Positions 17,825 through 26,639 of a stretch of 26,813 nucleotides of DNA are shown in pieces. The notes beneath the pieces were generated by a model that had not been told where the DNA came from, searched no databases, and was given only the letters and a program-made list of their open reading frames with translations. This DNA is from Chara braunii (lineage: Eukaryota > Streptophyta > Charophyceae > Charales > Characeae), in NCBI GenBank assembly GCA_003427395.1, contig BFEA01000161.1, positions 842,822-869,634 on the forward strand, in the 5' to 3' direction. The translations under genes and the position numbers were made by a program. The stretch's first letter is position 1, and each line of letters opens with the position of its first letter.

Positions 17825-19477
17825 TCAAGCCATTGTAAGCCTTGGGCGTCTTGGGTTTGCTGGGGGGGCTGTTTTATTCCAGTTGATTTTAATTTCCGCT
17901 GCGAGTTGGAAGGCTTGCATGGCTTTGGTGAGGGCTTGGAAAGAGGAGTCGGAAGCTCTTATCAGCACAATTAGATCATCTGCAAATAGTATGGCTGTGG
18001 GTAAGGGGAAGGGTCTTCCGTTCTGTTGTATGGTTAGCTTTTCTATTGAGGGGTCCTTGCGTAGGTAGGCTGCTATTGCTTCCATTACGAACAGGAATAT
18101 TGGTGCTGCGAGCGGGTCTCCTTGTCTGACCAATCTGGACATTTTGTATTTTTCGGACAGATGTCCATTGACTTGTACCATTCCTCTGGTGTCCCCATAT
18201 AATACCCTAACCCATCTGCGAAAATTTGGTCCCACTCCCATTTTTTCCATACTATGTTGGAGAAAATCCCAGTTTACCTGATCATATGCTTTTTCGAAAT
18301 CAAAGAATAGTATGGCCGCTTGTACTTTTTTATCTTTTATAATTTTGGTGGCCTCGTTAAGGGTTACTACATTATCTAGTATGTATCTTCCCGGGATGAA
18401 TCCGGTTTGGTTAATATGAAAGCATTTGTCTGTAATTTTCCTTATTTTATTTGCTAAGGTCTTAGCTAGGATTTTATATATTACAGGTAGGAGGGTTATG
18501 GGTCTGTAGTTTCTTATATCCGTGCGGTCTCCCTTCTTGTATATCAGCGTTACTACGCCCGTACTGAAGTCCTCCCCTATGGATCCCTTAGTGAAGGCTT
18601 CCTTAAAGAATTCAGTGATTGTGTCCCCTACTAGATGCCAGTTAGCTTGCCAAAATTCCTTGGGAAATCCATCTATGCCTGGAGTTTTGTTAGGCTGCAT
18701 GCTTTGAAGGGCTTCAAATAATTCTGTCTTGATAATCTCTTTTTCTAAGAGTTCCATTGAATCTTGACTGATACTTTGGTCAAGGTATTGTAAGAATTTC
18801 TCCCGTGCTTTCCTCACGCTGCCCGGGTTTTCAAGGAAGGTTTTAGACGCATATAGATTCTGGTAGAAATCTGATGCTACTTTCAGTATGCCTTCCTGTG
18901 AAGTTTGTGTGTAACCCAGGGAATCCTTTAGGGCTTGTATTGCACTATTTCTGTGCCCTGTTTTGATCCTTTGGAAGAAGTATTTGGTCATACATTCATT
19001 GCTTTCCCAGTCTCTCACTCTGGCTCTTATGGTGAGTCCTTGTCTTCTCCACTCTGCCCATTGGCCGAGCTCTGTGCGCGCTTCTTCTAGGAGTTGTTCG
19101 TATAGATTTACTCCTGGGTTAGAAATTAGATTGAATTTCACAATTTCCACCATGGCTTCCAGGGTTTGTTGTCTTGCTTTCCTTCTGCTAGCCTCTTTTC
19201 TTGAGAAGGTACTTGCCCATTGACTTATTTTCTTGATGGAGGGTGGGAGGTTCTTTACCAAGTCTCCTCTTTTCAGCCGCTCTTTCAATTCTTCCCACCT
19301 GGTTCTAAACTCTTGCTTGAATGATTCTAACATGAGCAGTGAGGTATTTATCTTGAAATAGCTTTTCCCGGGGGAATTATCTAGGGATAGTGCTAAGCTT
19401 ATGTTGATCGGGTTGTGATCGTAGCCTTCGTAGTGGGGGATTCTTCCTATTGTGGTGCTTTGAACCGCTCCCTCCAA
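17825..19477 (-). CDS. ORF2 block 2: reverse transcriptase
   Basis: A 550-codon block; its frame actually stays open upstream to about 19569, covering the last endonuclease motif (SRINFFLVSDS). RT motifs in order: NKTPGIDGFPKEFW (264-276), NYRPITLLPVIYKILAK (323-339), QTGFIPGRYILDNV (357-370), motif A FFDFEKAYD with Asp at about 393, motif B RQGDPLAAPIFLF (451-463), motif C ILFADDL with the catalytic Asp pair at 500-501, and EIKINWNKT (528-536). All three catalytic aspartates are present. The block ends early because of the frameshift in the C-run. Motif B has GDPLA where RQGCPLS is more common. Confidence 0.95.
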   Translation of the reverse strand: MEGAVQSTTIGRIPHYEGYDHNPINISLALSLDNSPGKSYFKINTSLLMLESFKQEFRTRWEELKERLKRGDLVKNLPPSIKKISQWASTFSRKEASRRKARQQTLEAMVEIVKFNLISNPGVNLYEQLLEEARTELGQWAEWRRQGLTIRARVRDWESNECMTKYFFQRIKTGHRNSAIQALKDSLGYTQTSQEGILKVASDFYQNLYASKTFLENPGSVRKAREKFLQYLDQSISQDSMELLEKEIIKTELFEALQSMQPNKTPGIDGFPKEFWQANWHLVGDTITEFFKEAFTKGSIGEDFSTGVVTLIYKKGDRTDIRNYRPITLLPVIYKILAKTLANKIRKITDKCFHINQTGFIPGRYILDNVVTLNEATKIIKDKKVQAAILFFDFEKAYDQVNWDFLQHSMEKMGVGPNFRRWVRVLYGDTRGMVQVNGHLSEKYKMSRLVRQGDPLAAPIFLFVMEAIAAYLRKDPSIEKLTIQQNGRPFPLPTAILFADDLIVLIRASDSSFQALTKAMQAFQLAAEIKINWNKTAPPANPRRPRLTMA

Positions 19478-19599
19478 GGAATCAGATACGAGAAAGAAAT
19501 TTATCCTTGAGAAGGAAGTTTTGCCCTGTGTTGTTTTCCTAATGCAGGTGAAATCTTTTTCTCTGGGTTAAGAAGTCTATAGGGGTCCTTAAGATTATT

Positions 19600-20192
19600 T
19601 TATGTGACCAATTGTGTCAATGCTGCTTCCGCTGGAGCCTGCGAGGTTTGTTGTGCCCATGAGATTCTGTCCAACTGGGGGTTTGGGGTGGTGTTCCAAT
19701 CTCCTACCAGGATTGTGTGCTTTTGTGGTTGTATTAGGCTTCCTATTTCTTCAAAGAAGGTCACTCTCTCTGCTGATGGGTTTGGGGCATATAAGTTTAT
19801 TAGGATGATATCTTCTCCCTTTAATGTTAAGTCCAATTTGGTCCATCTACCTCTTAATGGGTCCGTTTCCATTGAAAGTATTTGCAGTTGTTGTGTGGCC
19901 AGTGCGCGATTGTGCAATACTGTGATGACGCCTGCTGATGCTGGTTGCAGACTATGTGCTGTAACTACTTCAGCGCAGTTTTTCAACCTACTTACGACTT
20001 CTTTTTCTATTAAGCAGTGAGATGGGGAGTTAGTGATGTGTGTTTCTTGAAGACAGAGAATATCCGGGGGGGTTGGGCTATTCCAGCCTGTTGTGTTCAG
20101 AAGGCAGCTCCACTTTTGTGGATTGTCATGGCAGTTGCTAGTCCTCTTACGTTCCAGGACTGAATCACCAGGTCCCCCCTTGGTGGTTTCAT
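19600..20192 (-). CDS. ORF2 block 1: AP endonuclease domain (two frames)
   Basis: The APE-type endonuclease cuts the target strand that primes reverse transcription. The motifs are SWNVRGLA (first frame, near 20158-20135); then, after a frameshift, DILCLQETHI with the catalytic Glu; LINLYAPNPSAERVTFF; and ILVGDWNTTPNPQLDR with the catalytic Asp and Asn. The frame ends at the TAA at 19602-19600, just after AALTQLVT. The remaining motifs, the SRI-(D/N) block and the DH-P block (GYDHNPINISL), follow in the frame of the RT block. In the SRI block the usual Asp reads Asn. Confidence 0.85.
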
Positions 20193-20458
20193 GACTTATT
20201 GTGTGTGATCTTCTTTTAAGACTTGTATTTGTCTTTCTATATTTCAGAGTTGCTGCCCATGTCCTCCTCCAGTGGGATGAGGTAAGATGAAAGCTTGTCC
20301 TCCCCCTGCTCCAGTGCGCCTGATTCCAGCAATGTTGCCAGTGCAACTGCGCTCTGAGTCATGGTTGTTGCTCCTCCTAAGGCTGTTACTGGGAGTGACG
20401 CCATCCACCACCATGGTTTCCACTGTAGAGATTCAGAGAGACCCGATCCTTGATCCAA
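20193..20458 (-). other. LINE inter-ORF spacer
   Basis: 266 nt between the ORF1 stop (20459) and the proposed ORF2 start (20192). The open frame that begins at 20346 runs through it into the endonuclease, but its N-terminal part (up to about 20200) shows no conserved motif. Confidence 0.65.
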
Positions 20459-22705
20459 CTAGACTAGCAGTGGCCTTGCGTCCTGTTGTGTTTGATTTTC
20501 CCCTTCTGATTCTTTGTCCATCTCCAAATGTTGCTCTCCTCCTTCCTTTTGCTGTTTGTCTGCAAGACCCATGCTGATTGGATTTTTCCCTTTGCTGATT
20601 TTTTCCAGCACCTCTTCTCTGTTTTGTCCCGGTTTCCATCTCATTACTGAAAGATCTTCGTGGACTGCTATGTTCCATTCCCCTGTTAGCAGGTCCTTTT
20701 GGACTGGAATTACTGCTCTTGATGGGAGGAGGGTGCTTGCCTCCCTTTCCGCTCTCTTCCAGAAGTCTTCATGTGCCTTGTGGTGCAGGTCCTGGACTGT
20801 CACCGTGCGCAGGGACATTTCCCGGTTCAGGTCTATCAGCCTGTTGTTTTGGGCGTATAGTGCCTCCACCTGAATGCCTAGTTGCGTGGTTGCTGACAGT
20901 ATCCTGCTTGGATCTTCTTGTCCCTGTTGTTTTCCTTGTCCTGACAGAGCTTGCGATGGTTTGGAGCTTGGCAGCTTGGCCCCCTTGCTTGAACTCTTCT
21001 CCTTTGGTTTGCTTGAGTTGTCTTCCCCTGAATCCATTTCCAGATCTTCCTTGGTAGCTGCATATTTTTCTGCTAGTAAGGTAGCCAGCTCTTCTTCCCT
21101 TTCCAATGGGGCAAATGGATTTTCAGACAAAGGAATTAATTGCGCTGGGTTGAGACTTTCTGCATTCTGCTTGCTTTTTTGTTCTTCCTTATGCAAGATC
21201 AGCTGCAACTCAAAATTGTTTTGTCTTGATCTTTCATAGACCTGGATGTATTCCAACAATTCCTTCTCCTGTTTGTCTGACCATGGGTACCCTTCCGATT
21301 CTGGGTTGTCTTGCTCCTCATCTATATCTTCTCTTTCCTTTTGGCCTTCCCTGTGCTTCCTCTTGCCTCCCACTGTCCTTTTTTCTCCTTCGTCTCCCTC
21401 TTTCATCATTGTGTCCCCTGCACCTCCTTCCAAGCTGTGATCTGTTGTGTCTGCCTCAGTCTCCTGTCCCTGGTTGGACTTTTCCCTTCCCTTCTGTGAT
21501 CTTCTGGAGTATGTTTTCTGCTTGGTTTGTTCCTCTCTTGTTTTGTCCTCTTCTTGATACCGTTTGACAACATTCACCCATTCTCTTTCTGTGGTGTCCT
21601 GTATTGTTTGCAGGTCTGCTCGTAGGTCTTTCTCCCAGATTTCTTATTTCAGTACATTCACGTTTATGACTGGGTCCTTGGTGAAGCATTTTGGTTGTTT
21701 TCTTTCTGTTTTGAGTGTTTGCCATCTGCTGTCAAAGGGTGGGTACACATCGGGTCTGGGGGTCGGTTCTCCTTTGATGGTCCAGACCCAGTCGGGTGTG
21801 TCCAAGTTATCATTGAANACCCAACCTGCNTATTGATCTTCTGGGATGTACCAATATCCTTTTTTGTTGGTTACTTCCAGAAGATTTGTTGTTTTGAGTG
21901 GCTTGGGCTTTGCGGTTTCTCTTGTTTTCGGGCAGTTGGTGTCTGTTCCCAGATGACCCCTTTGTCTGCATTTGAAGCATAACGGGTTGCTTTTGCTTGA
22001 CACTGTTACCCTGATGATTTTGTTTTCCTGCGAAAAGTACCATTCATCTGGGGTGAACGGTGCGGTACAGTCTCCTGTTTCCATCACTACTGTCATCTGG
22101 TTGTGCTGTGGGATTAGGAAATCCGGGGTGGAGACAATCCACTGTATCTCTCTGAAATGCCCGTATTCCATTCTGACTCGCTCTTTCACACTTCCATGCA
22201 TTCCTTCTGGTACATTGTCAAACTGTATCCAAAAATGTTTTTTGATAAGATCCTGTCTGTACCTGAAAGGTGTCTGTTGATAGATGGGTGCTTGTTTCCA
22301 GGGGTGGACTGTAACCATCGAGGAGTTGCAGGTAAAGCATTTGTTCTTCAGGAAATCCGCCAGTGCTTCATCCATGCATAAGACCATGATGACATTTCTT
22401 GTCCTCGGGTGGAATGAGACCTTTGGTTCTTGGCCCTGAATTGGTTCCAGTGTTTTCAGCTTTTCCCAGATCCATTTCAGCTTGGCCTGTCTGTCGAGTT
22501 CCTGGCTTTTTTTGGAAAAGGTGAAGATAACTGCGTGTTTCTTGTGCAGTTCCTCCTGTTTGACTGACAGTTCCTTCGGGCATTCGTAGACCACCACGTT
22601 TTCTGTTTGGTTTCCCCTGTGGTCAATGCATTTGGTGGTTTTGATCAAGGTTGTCCTGGTCTGTTCTGCGAGCCAATTCTGAGTTTCGATTCCCAATCCC
22701 TCCAT
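20459..22705 (-). pseudogene. LINE ORF1 protein with one in-frame stop
   Basis: ORF1 proteins of L1-type elements bind the element RNA and form the RNP that ORF2p uses. The ATG at 22705 (ACAACAATGG context) opens 353 codons to a TAA at 21646-21644. The same frame then stays open from 21643 to 20459, so this is one gene of about 748 codons with a single nonsense codon. The N-terminal half has a CCHC knuckle, CFKCRQRGHLGTDTNC (C243, C246, H251, C258; C-x2-C-x4-H-x6-C, with a spacing of 6 instead of 4 at the end), preceded by a region with FWIQFDNVPEGM, typical of the plant-LINE DUF4283-like ORF1 domain. The second half is highly charged (Glu/Lys/Gln), with a predicted coiled coil (KQEKELLEYIQVYERSRQN). 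Two undetermined residues come from N calls. Confidence 0.85.
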
Positions 22706-22764
22706 TGTTGTGTTCTGAGTTCTTCTTCTCGCTTCCTGGGTGAGTGAAAAGGTGCGCGGAAGGA

Positions 22765-22796
22765 GGGATGGGGGGTAGTGGGGGGGATGGGGGGGG
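22765..22796 (+). other. G-quadruplex motif
   Basis: Four runs, GGG-AT-GGGGGG-TAGT-GGGGGGG-AT-GGGGGGGG, within 32 bases on the plus strand, about 60 bp upstream of ORF1 on the antisense strand. It satisfies the G3+ N1-7 quadruplex pattern. Confidence 0.85.
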
Positions 22797-25260
22797 AAGA
22801 ATGTGAGCGGATGGCTTTTTAGAGTGTTCGCTGGGTGGGGCTAATAGTGTAGGTTCGAATGGGTAGAAGGACGATCGTCCGGGGGTGGTAGTTGGTTGGA
22901 AGTGGAGTAGTGATTAGTGTCGGGTCAGGAACAGCGTCTGGGGGGAAAGATCAGATTTGTAGAGAGGGGAGTACACTATCTTAGTCGGAAAGGAAACAAC
23001 GGGTGTGTTGTGAAGGGGGTGTGGTTGGGCTGGGATTCTGTGTGATTGGGATATGTCTCGAGGTAAGATCAAGTAGATTGGATGGAGGGTCTCGGAAACT
23101 TGATTGCAAGGGGGAGAAAGTGTACGGGGGTTGGGAGAGACAAACGGAGGAGATAGGGAGATTTGGGGGGTGGAGGAAACTATGCAGTAGGAGGACTGGG
23201 TCGGGTGTATCGTGTGGATGGTCTGGTGGGGGAGTTCGGGGCAGTATACGGTATTCAGATGCTTGGGGCAAGTTCGTATTTGTGTTGGGGTCGCTCAAGC
23301 CGCTGTGGATGGTCTGGTGGGGAGAAAGAGAGTAGGTATATGGGGGGGGCGAGTAGGGAGGAGGATGAGGGGGGAGGGATGCTGTCAATGTAGAGAGGGG
23401 GCGGATTTGGGTGAATCGTTTGTGAGATGTGTTGGATCTGGGATGGGGATAACGTGAATTTGCCGAGGGATTGGATCCGAACGTAGTTGCGGGGAAGATG
23501 AGTTTTGATTGCGGCTCGTGATTCTGGCCGACAGGGTAGGATTTCGTAGGGGGGGGGAGATGGTAATGGTGCCGCGGGACGAGTAAAAGTGGCTCTGGGT
23601 CGTTGGGGGGGGCGGAGTCGCGGGTGAGAACGAGCTTGGGTTGATGTCTTTTTCTGAATGCTGACGAAAATACCAGGGAGGTTGAAATGGTGAATGGGCG
23701 GGGGAGTCTCGAAGTGAAGGGTACAATGGGGTGTGGTGAGGTGGAATTTGTTGGTCTGGGGTGGAGGCGTGATAAGGTTGGCTGGTGAGGGAGCCTACGA
23801 TGGCGAGCTGTGGTTGTTACTGGCAGGTTAGTATGGGCTTGCTCGGTGTGGGGACACGGAGATGACGATACCGAGATTGGGTAGAAGTTCGATTTGGGAT
23901 CAGATTAGTTCGACCCGGACGGGTTGCGCTCGATAGTGTGGTTGTGCGGGGAGGGTGTGGGACGGAGGGGGGAGGAGAGGGATGGTGTCGGGGGGATTTG
24001 AGTCGTGGTGGGGGGTTGGTGGAAGGGAAGGATAGGGTAAGGATAGCTAAGGCGGGCGCGGTGATTCCGGAGTGGAGTGGGATCCTGTTAGGATCGGGGT
24101 TAGATCTCTGCTGGATTGAGATCTATTCTCGGATCCGACCAGAGTGTGGGGGAAGATTGTTGTACGTCTATTGAAGGAGATTCGACAGAGGGAGGGTGGG
24201 GGTGATATGAGCTGTTATGGGAGGAGGGGACGGGAAGGATCGGATAGAGCTCGGTTGGGTCGGGCGGGGGGGTCGGACTAGGTTGGGTCTGGGATGGGAT
24301 TGCGTCTTTTTGTTTTAGCGTCGAAACGGGATAATGATGGGTCGGGGTAGTTCCTGGGGTGAGTTTCGCGCCGGGTTTGGAGTAGCCAGATTAGGGACAG
24401 GTTGGGTTTGGGGGGGAGGATTGCTCCGTGGTCGGGGAGGGGGGGTAGGAGGAGATTGGGAAGTGAGCGTAGTGTAAAGGGTGGCGAGATCGGGATTGGC
24501 TTAAGTTGGTATGGGCCGGGTTGGATTCGATGGGCAGTTGGGGTAGAGAATGGGGAGGGATTGGAGGTGAGATGGAGGTGGGATTGGGGTTGGATGGGGG
24601 GACCGGGATTGGATTGCAGTCCGAGCCCGGGATTGTGGTTGGGTCTGACTGGTGGCGGGGAGGGGTGAGGTGGTGTAATGTGGGGTTGGAGTCGGGTTGG
24701 TGTCTGTTTGTTGTTGGGATCGTGATCGGTTTTCAGGTGGAGGGTCGTAGCGCGGGGTGGAGCCGGGCTCTAAGTCGGGGTCAGGAGGGAGACAAGACGT
24801 GGTTGGGGCGATGGTGTCGGGTGGTGTCGGTGTGGGATTAATCTGAGAGGGGTCTGTGCTCCTAAGTAGTGGATAGGTGGTTACGGGCTCAGTCGTGTTG
24901 GGGAGGGATATCAGACTGATAGGAGGAACGTTGTGGGGGAGAGGAGTCGCCGGAGAGAGGGGGTCGGGGGTGTTGGTTAGGAGGGAGGAGGGTATTGGAA
25001 GGAGGTCGGATAGTGAGGGTCCTCTGGTAGGGAGAGAGTCGTGGAGGGGCGAGAGCATAGGGGGGAGAAGGCAAACGGGAGAGGTAGAGGGGAGGACTGG
25101 GTGTTAGTGGGGAAAAGGGCGGGATCTTCTCACTTTCGATAGAGGAAGCGGGATCGATGTCTTCCAGTTACTGACGGAGTATGTCTGGGCCGCTGGTGTC
25201 GGTCTGGTCTTCTTCTCTCAACTTCTATGTCGATTTTGGAGTTCTCCTCCGGCTGACTCT

Positions 25261-25285
25261 GTGCGCGCGCCGGAGGCGCGCGCAC
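25261..25285. repeat. Perfect GC hairpin in LINE 5' region
   Basis: The 11-bp arms GTGCGCGCGCC and GGCGCGCGCAC are separated by GGA. Confidence 0.95.
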
Positions 25286-25700
25286 TCGTTTCGCGCTTGC
25301 AGGCGAGTCTGTCTATGGTCGGCGGTTGGTCTGCGCAGGGTTACTTTCTCCCTTCATTTCTCTCTTTCCCTTTCTCTTTCCTTCTCCCTTCTCTCTCTCT
25401 CCCTTACTTCCCTTCCCTTTGTCTTTCCTTCTCGGTTACACTCTTTGTCCTTTGTGTCGACTCTCTAGTTGCGTTCTTCCTCCCGCTTTTCCGTGCCGCG
25501 ATTGCCCCACTGGCTGTTCCGCGAGTGTCCGCGCGATGGCGGGCTTGTGGGGGTCTATGGGATGGCGAGGTCTCTTTCCTTTCCTTAGAGCTTGGGATGG
25601 CAGTGTTTGCGTCGTTGCTTGATGGTCGCCTTGGTGAGAGGCGATGGTGGTTCACGAGGGGAAAGTTTCGAATTCGAGTTCGCTGGGCGGGAAATCGCGT

Positions 25701-25714
25701 CGCGTCGCGACGCG
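25701..25714. repeat. 14-bp perfect palindrome near LINE 5' end
   Basis: CGCGTCGCGACGCG. Two more palindromic signals follow within 50 bp: TTAGCGCTAA (25737-25746) and GCGCTA/TAGCGC (25740-25745 and 25757-25762). Confidence 0.95.
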
Positions 25715-25780
25715 TGCGTCACTGGGCGAGCGGATCTTAGCGCTAACCGAAGGCGCTAGCGCAAAAAACCCAGCATGTTA

Positions 25781-25793
25781 GTTAGTCCATCAT
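25781..25793. repeat. Target-site duplication of the full-length LINE, 5' side
   Basis: GTTAGTCCATCAT, identical to 14516-14528. It marks the 5' end of the element on the minus strand. The bases just inside read ...CATGTTA, so the exact edge could shift by a few bases because GTTA is repeated. Confidence 0.9.
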
Positions 25794-26526
25794 AGTAAAA
25801 AAAGCAATGCAATGTGGAATTCTGTCATTTCGCTACTACTCATTTTCCTTCCAATGGCACTTTCAAAGGTGTAATGTGAGATCGCAAAGTTTCCGCTCTG
25901 GAAGACACAAACAAGGTTTACGCTAACCTACCATCTTCCCCCCGACACAACGCACCCTCATCATGGTTGTATTGGACCAGACAGATTGCTTGTGCGCATT
26001 CAGGATGGTTTTCTGTATTTGGGGGAAGACGGAAGCTCAGCTATGGGAAGGACCCACAGACTTCAGAACGAGAGGCCAGGTATCAAGTTCATGCTAAAAT
26101 AACAAAGCGCACTGCGCAGCGAAAAAAGTTCAAAAAACAGCAACAAAAAAACAACGAGTAGCACACTTCATGGTCAGGGCCACGGGCAACGAGTGAGACT
26201 ATACGACATGCTGCAGCCTCACCCACAAGAAAAGAGGACGACAAAAAGAAACACTTGAAAGGGGAATGAAGTGCCACAAAAGTTTAAGTGCGATTGACCT
26301 GTGGGACTGGGGATTTTATGCGAGCGTTATCGCTCTACCCTGAAACAAACAACATATGTCGTCCTTCCTCTCCTCTGCTTTGCACCCACCACCTCTGCTC
26401 TGACCAGAATACAGTATTGTTCTCGATCCCACTCTGGCACTCTCCACCTCCCCCTTTCTGTACTTTTTAACAAAGAATAAAAAACGTGCACAACAGAACA
26501 ATGCCCATTCCCCGCTCTCCCCCGTG

Positions 26527-26545
26527 CCCCCCCCCCCCCCCCCCT
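26527..26545. repeat. Poly(C) run
   Basis: About 19 C in a row, followed by CTCC/CT-rich DNA. Confidence 0.9.
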
Positions 26546-26639
26546 CCTCCTCCCCCTCTTTCTCTCTCTCCCGGACACACAACAAACTCCGCCCTTCCTC
26601 CTGTGACCCTCTCCACTTGGTTCTGTCATCTGTCTGTTG

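Larger units (their letters stand above)
15796..20192 (-). pseudogene. LINE ORF2: AP endonuclease - reverse transcriptase - zinc-binding C-terminus, broken
   Basis: ORF2 encodes the enzyme that nicks the target and reverse-transcribes the RNA from the nick. I start it at the ATG at 20192 because it is in frame with SWNVRGLA, the first endonuclease motif, 12 codons later. Breaks visible: a frameshift between SWNVRGL and DILCLQETH; an in-frame TAA at 19602-19600 after the LTQLV block; a shift near 19565 between RLLNP and the FTC..SR block; and a shift in a 7-base C run (G on plus, 17862-17868) between INWNKTA and MPFLGIQIL. Two of these lie in or next to homopolymers, so some may be read errors. 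The total span is about 1,465 codons, within the range of plant L1-type ORF2. It lies 266 nt downstream of ORF1 with no overlap, so its translation would need reinitiation or internal entry. Confidence 0.9.
14529..25780 (-). mobile_element. Full-length non-LTR retrotransposon (LINE, L1-like), copy E, about 11.25 kb
   Basis: The element reads on the minus strand: 5' leader 25780-22706, ORF1 22705-20459, spacer 20458-20193, ORF2 20192-15796, 3' UTR 15795-14565, A/TAA tail 14564-14529. A perfect 13-bp direct repeat (14516-14528 and 25781-25793) brackets it, as target-primed reverse transcription produces. The order (CCHC-bearing ORF1, then AP endonuclease, reverse transcriptase and zinc-binding C-terminus in ORF2) is that of L1-like plant LINEs. 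At 11.25 kb it is clearly longer than the usual 5-8 kb, mainly because of the 3-kb leader and a roughly 750-codon ORF1. It sits inside an older copy of its own family (copy D). ORF1 has one stop and ORF2 has several breaks, so as read it is not autonomous. Single N calls scattered through it suggest collapsed or ambiguous reads from similar copies. Confidence 0.92.
22706..25780 (-). promoter_or_regulatory. LINE 5' leader, about 3.07 kb, G-poor on the sense strand
   Basis: Everything between the ORF1 ATG and the 5' target-site duplication. From about 22740 to 25110 the plus strand is dominated by G and T (GGGGGG, GGTTGGG, TGGGGT), so the sense RNA is C/A-rich and nearly without G. Minus-strand open frames here (22981-23388, 23385-23726, 24501-25058) are Pro/Ser/Thr-rich simply because of this composition; they lie in different frames and have no domains. 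From about 25140 to 25740 the composition changes to CpG-rich with palindromes, probably the promoter end. No transcription start can be fixed from sequence alone. Confidence 0.75.

Noticed and set aside
22981-25058. Pro/Ser/Thr-rich minus-strand frames in the LINE leader as an extra ORF
   Set aside because: They lie in different frames with no common start or domain, and their openness follows from the G-poor composition. A hidden ORF0 is not excluded but not supported.
25630-25690. tRNA or tRNA-derived head near the LINE 5' end (GTTTCGAATTC resembles a B-box)
   Set aside because: No matching A-box at the right distance and no cloverleaf could be drawn.
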